DNA from: G965267335 sp965267335 | GTDB taxonomy: Bacteria > Bacteroidota > Bacteroidia > Cytophagales > JAAEPT01 | Reading direction: 5' to 3' | Assembly (NCBI GenBank): GCA_965267335.1 | Contig: OZ253953.1 | Coordinates: forward strand, 3,286,001 to 3,350,000 | DNA: 64,000 bases | The notes under the pieces: model-generated | Database searches by the model: none | What the model was told of the DNA's origin: nothing | Seen by the model: the letters and a program-made list of their open reading frames with translations, nothing else | Made by a program: the position numbers and the translations under genes | Part shown: positions 60,655 through 64,000 of the stretch, piece by piece | How positions within the stretch are numbered: the stretch's first letter is position 1 | How the letters are laid out: every line of letters starts with the position of its first letter

Positions 60655-63306
60655 ATGAGAAACATTCAATTATTAGCAATCGCTCTGGTACTTTTTAGTT
60701 GTGGTTCAAAGAAGGACATAGAAGCAGAATTTAGTTTTAAAAGACAGACACTCAGCAACAACTGGAGATTGGTACCCAGTATGGAAAACGTAAATGGTAA
60801 AGACCTGTCTACTGGTATTATTCCGGGTAAGGGTGATTATGACATTTCGGTTCCTACTACTGTTCTAAACGGCCTGGTTCAAGCAGGAGCCGTAAAGAAC
60901 CCTTATTTCGGTCGCAACCTCGAAAGTATTGACAAGAAGCAGTTTGAAAAGAGCTGGTGGTACTGCACAAATTTCGATCTCTCTGATACCGAAGCCAAAC
61001 AGACCACCCGAATCATTTTTGATGGGATTAATTATAGTGTCAATATTTGGCTAAACGGAGAGCTCATTAAGTCAAAAGAAGATATTTACGGTGCATTTAA
61101 CCAATTTGACCTTCTTATATCAGGTAAAGTAAAAACAGGAAAGAATCACCTGGCCATCGAAGTATTCCCACCGTCTGACGGAGATTTTACTGTAGGATTT
61201 GTAGACTGGGCTCCCACCCCGCCAGATAAAAACATGGGCATTTGGCGGCAAGTTCACCTGGAACTGAACGGTCCGGCATCGATCAAAAACACATTCGTTA
61301 GGACCAAACTAAAGACTAAAAAACTAAATGAAGCTGAATTGAATATCAGCACTGAAGTAACCAATCACTCAAAACAAGAGGTTAAGGGAATTGTAAACGT
61401 GAAGATAGAGGATATCGAACTCACTCGTGAAGTAACTCTAAAACCTCAATCAACCCAGTTGGTGCGTTTTGTCCGCGAGGACTACCCCGACCTGCGCGTG
61501 GAGAACCCAAGAGTCTGGTGGCCCAACAACCTTGGACGACCGGAGCTTTATCAAGCTGATGTGAGCCTTACTATTAACGACAAAGTATCCGGACAAGAAT
61601 CAAAGACATTCGGAATAAGAAAGATCGAAGATTACATCAATGAGCAAGGCCACAGAGGTTATAAAGTAAATGGTGTACCTGTGGTCATCAAAGGTGGAGG
61701 TTGGGTTGACGATCTCTTATTGGGAGGTACAAGTGAGTATAATGAAACACAAGTAAAATACGCACAGGACATGAACCTCAATTGTATTCGTTTCGAGGGT
61801 TTCTGGGGATCTTCCGAGGAGATATACGACCTCTGCGACAAGTATGGAATGCTTGCCATGGTCGGCTGGAGTTGTCACTGGGAATGGTCCGAATACCTTG
61901 GAAAGGAAATACCTGAGGCACCGGAGGGGAAGTATTTTGGAGGTATCATAACTGAAGAAGAGCAAGATTTAGTTGCCGGTTACTTCGAAGATCAGGTAAA
62001 GTGGCTTCGTAATCATCCCAGTATATTTGTATGGGGATTTGGCAGTGACTTTTTGCATCGCCCTGAATTGGAGAAAAAGTATCTTAAGTTCCTTCAGAAG
62101 GAAGACCCTGACCGACCTTATTTGGGATCACACAAAAGTTGGACCTCAGAAGTTACCGGGCCATCAGCTGTAAAAATGGAGGGTCCTTATGACTGGGTAC
62201 CACCCGTATACTGGTATTCCGATACTACAAGAGGTGGAAATTTCGGATTCAATACCGAGACCGGTCCGGGTCCTCAGCCACCAGTGATAGAATCAATGAA
62301 AAAAATGCTTCCTGAACAAAACTACTGGCCAATTGACTCAATGTGGGACTACCATTCGGGCCGACACGCTTTTGCCAATATGGATCGGTATAACAAAGCG
62401 CTAAAGAACAGATATGGCACATTTGACTCAATGGAGGAATATTGCAAATGGGCCCAGGTCGCCAGTTATGAAGCAATAAGACCTATGTTTGAGGCATTCG
62501 AATCAAACAAACCAGAGGCTACAGGAGTGGTACAATGGATGCTGAATTCCGCCTGGCCGGAGACGTTTTGGCAATTATATGACTATTACCTGATTCCAAC
62601 CGGAGCCTACTTCGGCACCAAAAAGGCCTGTCAGCCAATTAACCTTGTTTACAACTACGACAATAATAAGGTCTACCTCGTAAATAGCACACAATTAACT
62701 TTCAATGACATGAAGCTGGTACTCAAAGGATTTGATTCTAATTCTAATCTGAAGCAAAACCAAACGGTCACGATTGACTGCGAATCCAACTCTTCACAGT
62801 CGGTCTTTGACTTCAACTGGAATAAGTTTAGCGGGAACCTTGCATTCCTTAAACTCGAAGTCTACGGTAACAATGATAGTCTTTTATCCGATAACTTTTA
62901 CTGGCTGTCAAGAAAGAAAGATGTTCCTGATGAGTATAGTACGTCCAGCTGGATTTATACCCCAACAAAGGAATTTGCAGACTATTCTGGCTTGCTAAAT
63001 TTACCATCAAGCAGCCTGGACGTAAGATCTTTCAGAATGGTAGAAGGTACAGACCTTACCTTCAAAGTGACCATCACCAATACATCGAAGAAAATTTCCT
63101 TCTTTAATGAATTAAAGGTGGTTGATGAAAAAACGGGTGATAGACTTTTCAAACCTGTCTTCTGGTCTGATAATTATGTTTCTCTATTGCCTGGAGAACA
63201 AAAGATAATTAAGGCAACTGTGCCTGGTGTGACCGAACTCAGGTATACAGTGGATGTACTACCGATAAATTCTGAGGTAGTCACAACAAACGGAGGCGAG
63301 TTTTAA
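60655..63306 (+). CDS. GH2 exo-beta-D-glucosaminidase-like lipoprotein
   Basis: 883 residues with a lipoprotein signal (LLAIALVLFSCGSKKD, lipobox FSCG). The domain order is that of GH2: a sugar-binding domain (SWWYCTNFDL), a beta-sandwich (VWWPNNLGRPELY), and a TIM barrel starting VVIKGGGWVDDLLLGG. The nucleophile is in FGFNTETGPG (E535). At the acid/base site the usual Asn-Glu is replaced by Ser-Asp in WGFGSDFLHRPE (D465), 70 residues earlier, as in exo-beta-glucosaminidases such as CsxA. Its substrate is therefore probably chitosan oligomers rather than galactosides. No SusC/D or other CAZyme is adjacent. Confidence 0.85.
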   Translation: MRNIQLLAIALVLFSCGSKKDIEAEFSFKRQTLSNNWRLVPSMENVNGKDLSTGIIPGKGDYDISVPTTVLNGLVQAGAVKNPYFGRNLESIDKKQFEKSWWYCTNFDLSDTEAKQTTRIIFDGINYSVNIWLNGELIKSKEDIYGAFNQFDLLISGKVKTGKNHLAIEVFPPSDGDFTVGFVDWAPTPPDKNMGIWRQVHLELNGPASIKNTFVRTKLKTKKLNEAELNISTEVTNHSKQEVKGIVNVKIEDIELTREVTLKPQSTQLVRFVREDYPDLRVENPRVWWPNNLGRPELYQADVSLTINDKVSGQESKTFGIRKIEDYINEQGHRGYKVNGVPVVIKGGGWVDDLLLGGTSEYNETQVKYAQDMNLNCIRFEGFWGSSEEIYDLCDKYGMLAMVGWSCHWEWSEYLGKEIPEAPEGKYFGGIITEEEQDLVAGYFEDQVKWLRNHPSIFVWGFGSDFLHRPELEKKYLKFLQKEDPDRPYLGSHKSWTSEVTGPSAVKMEGPYDWVPPVYWYSDTTRGGNFGFNTETGPGPQPPVIESMKKMLPEQNYWPIDSMWDYHSGRHAFANMDRYNKALKNRYGTFDSMEEYCKWAQVASYEAIRPMFEAFESNKPEATGVVQWMLNSAWPETFWQLYDYYLIPTGAYFGTKKACQPINLVYNYDNNKVYLVNSTQLTFNDMKLVLKGFDSNSNLKQNQTVTIDCESNSSQSVFDFNWNKFSGNLAFLKLEVYGNNDSLLSDNFYWLSRKKDVPDEYSTSSWIYTPTKEFADYSGLLNLPSSSLDVRSFRMVEGTDLTFKVTITNTSKKISFFNELKVVDEKTGDRLFKPVFWSDNYVSLLPGEQKIIKATVPGVTELRYTVDVLPINSEVVTTNGGEF

Positions 63307-63365
63307 TGCACCTGTGTTGTAAGCAATCCTCGTAAAATGATAAGGGATTAACTCAATGTTCAAAC

Positions 63366-63412
63366 ATCTAGTTAGATCGTGCGTTCTTAGCACTAGGGTA
63401 AAGAACTAAGAA
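63366..63412. repeat. Two inverted repeats in leader of REC gene
   Basis: ATCTA-GT-TAGAT (63366-63377) is followed by TTCTTAG (63384-63390) pairing with CTAAGAA (63406-63412), which ends three bases before the ATG. Pairing would cover the ribosome-entry site; an operator is the alternative. Confidence 0.4.
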
Positions 63413-63415
63413 AAC

Positions 63416-63799
63416 ATGAAAGACTTAAAGAACATTTTAATAATAGAAGACAATCCCCCTGATGCGGAATTGGTTACTTTATTGATCAATGAGATTTCAG
63501 ATGAGTATGCCATCAGGTATAGCACAGATGGTGGAGAAGTTATGAAAGCATTAAAAAGTGGTGCTGAAAAACTTGATTATATATTACTGGACCTGAATAT
63601 CCCCAAATTTAATGGGCTAGAAGTCCTCAGAGTGATTAAGCAATCACCGGAATTTCACCAATCCAAGGTACTTATTATAAGTGGAAGTGACGACCAAAAC
63701 TCCATGAACGCTTGTAAGAAACTAAAAGCGGACGGGTACATCGTAAAGAGCTCTCAATTAGATGCAATGAAGAATCAACTTCAGTACCACCTTACCTAG
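63416..63799 (+). CDS. Stand-alone response-regulator receiver domain
   Basis: 127 residues, a single receiver domain of the Rcp1-like type. Acidic residues are in IEDNPPDAELV, the phospho-aspartate is D59 in YILLDLNIPKFNGLEVL, and the lysine is in GYIVKSSQ. No output domain is present, so it must act by binding a partner or as a phosphate relay. A kinase gene is not adjacent. It lies 110 bases after the GH2 gene and its leader contains two inverted repeats. Confidence 0.92.
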   Translation: MKDLKNILIIEDNPPDAELVTLLINEISDEYAIRYSTDGGEVMKALKSGAEKLDYILLDLNIPKFNGLEVLRVIKQSPEFHQSKVLIISGSDDQNSMNACKKLKADGYIVKSSQLDAMKNQLQYHLT

Positions 63800-63820
63800 T
63801 CAACTACATAATTTTCAAGA

Positions 63821-64000
63821 TCAACTCGTGATAAAATTCACTACTGATTCCAGTACTGCTGGGTCATTAAGTATCCTTGTATGTCCCAGACCTTCAGTTA
63901 ACACAAGGCTTGAGGTTTTTATTTTACTGGCTAACCTTTGACTCAGTTCAGCGGGCACCTCCCTGTCTTTTCGATCATGTATCATCAAAATTGGAATATC
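63821..64000 (-). CDS. Alpha/beta hydrolase, C-terminal part (runs off window)
   Basis: The last 59 codons plus stop of a gene that enters from the right edge. The translation contains IPILMIHDRKDREVPAEL and LTEGLGHTRILND, the catalytic aspartate and histidine regions of alpha/beta hydrolases (Asp in HDRKD, His in GLGHT). The nucleophile and start lie outside the window. Enzymatic activity and substrate cannot be read. It is convergent with the REC gene at a distance of 21 bases. Confidence 0.8.
   Translation of the reverse strand, partial: DIPILMIHDRKDREVPAELSQRLASKIKTSSLVLTEGLGHTRILNDPAVLESVVNFITS

Noticed and set aside
1..64000. CRISPR array, tRNA or rRNA genes, IS elements, integrase or attachment sites
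   Set aside because: No regularly spaced repeats, cloverleaf-like segments, transposase/integrase reading frames or flanking direct repeats were found by eye in the intergenic regions.

Overview
This 64 kb window is a contiguous chromosomal stretch from a member of the Bacteroidota, most likely a marine Cytophagales-type gliding bacterium. The evidence is the ftsX-DUF3098-uppP-truB-ribF-gldC gene order, a SUF iron-sulfur operon without IscR, paired ExbD genes, DUF1573 and tail-fibre-like secreted proteins, a SiaB/SiaC pair, candidate promoters with the Bacteroidota -7 box TAnnTTTG, and mostly weak Shine-Dalgarno sequences. About 72 genes fill the window. No rRNA, tRNA, IS element, prophage or CRISPR array was seen, and no gene-free stretch exceeds 300 bases.

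Layout. 0-8.5 kb: an FAD-dependent oxidoreductase, an outer-membrane MORN-repeat protein, tryptophan dioxygenase divergent from glutaryl-CoA dehydrogenase (the two ends of the kynurenine-to-glutaryl-CoA route), a tail-fibre-like surface protein and a DUF1573 protein. 8.5-14.8 kb: trpS, a phosphohexomutase, a three-gene SiaB-SiaC-membrane coiled-coil operon, and ilvA. 14.9-18.3 kb: serine biosynthesis by a SerB-SerA fusion plus SerC, followed by a MaoC hydratase. 18.3-27.3 kb (mostly minus strand): an aminotransferase, an outer-membrane barrel, a divergent glutamate-racemase-like gene overlapping a protein that joins a possible caspase/CHAT-like domain to a methyltransferase, an ExbB-TM-ExbD-ExbD energiser cluster, EI24 and RDD membrane proteins. 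27.4-34.1 kb: an Lrp/AsnC regulator and sufBCDSE-DUF59-bacilliredoxin, closed by a terminator. 34.1-38.9 kb: small unknown genes, a PPOX flavoprotein, an LRR protein, and an epimerase with CysH. 39.2-42.4 kb: queD-folE-marR and an ECF sigma/anti-sigma pair. 42.4-46.3 kb: ftsX to gldC. 46.3-57.9 kb: a stress/low-energy island with three universal stress proteins, D-lactate dehydrogenase, a beta-CASP RNase, fructosamine kinase, a PAS histidine kinase with a REC-CRP regulator, and three small helical proteins. 58-64 kb: a TolC-family protein, a MauE-thioredoxin fusion, a GH2 exo-glucosaminidase-like lipoprotein, a REC-only protein and the tail of an alpha/beta hydrolase.

The genome is very compact. 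Six of the ten convergent gene pairs overlap by exactly four bases in a shared palindromic or near-palindromic stop, and many co-directional genes overlap as ATGA or TAATG. The best candidates for under-described biology are the CHAT-like/methyltransferase plus racemase-like pair, the SiaBC operon with a membrane protein where SiaD would be, and the family of ~120-residue helical proteins around the stress island.
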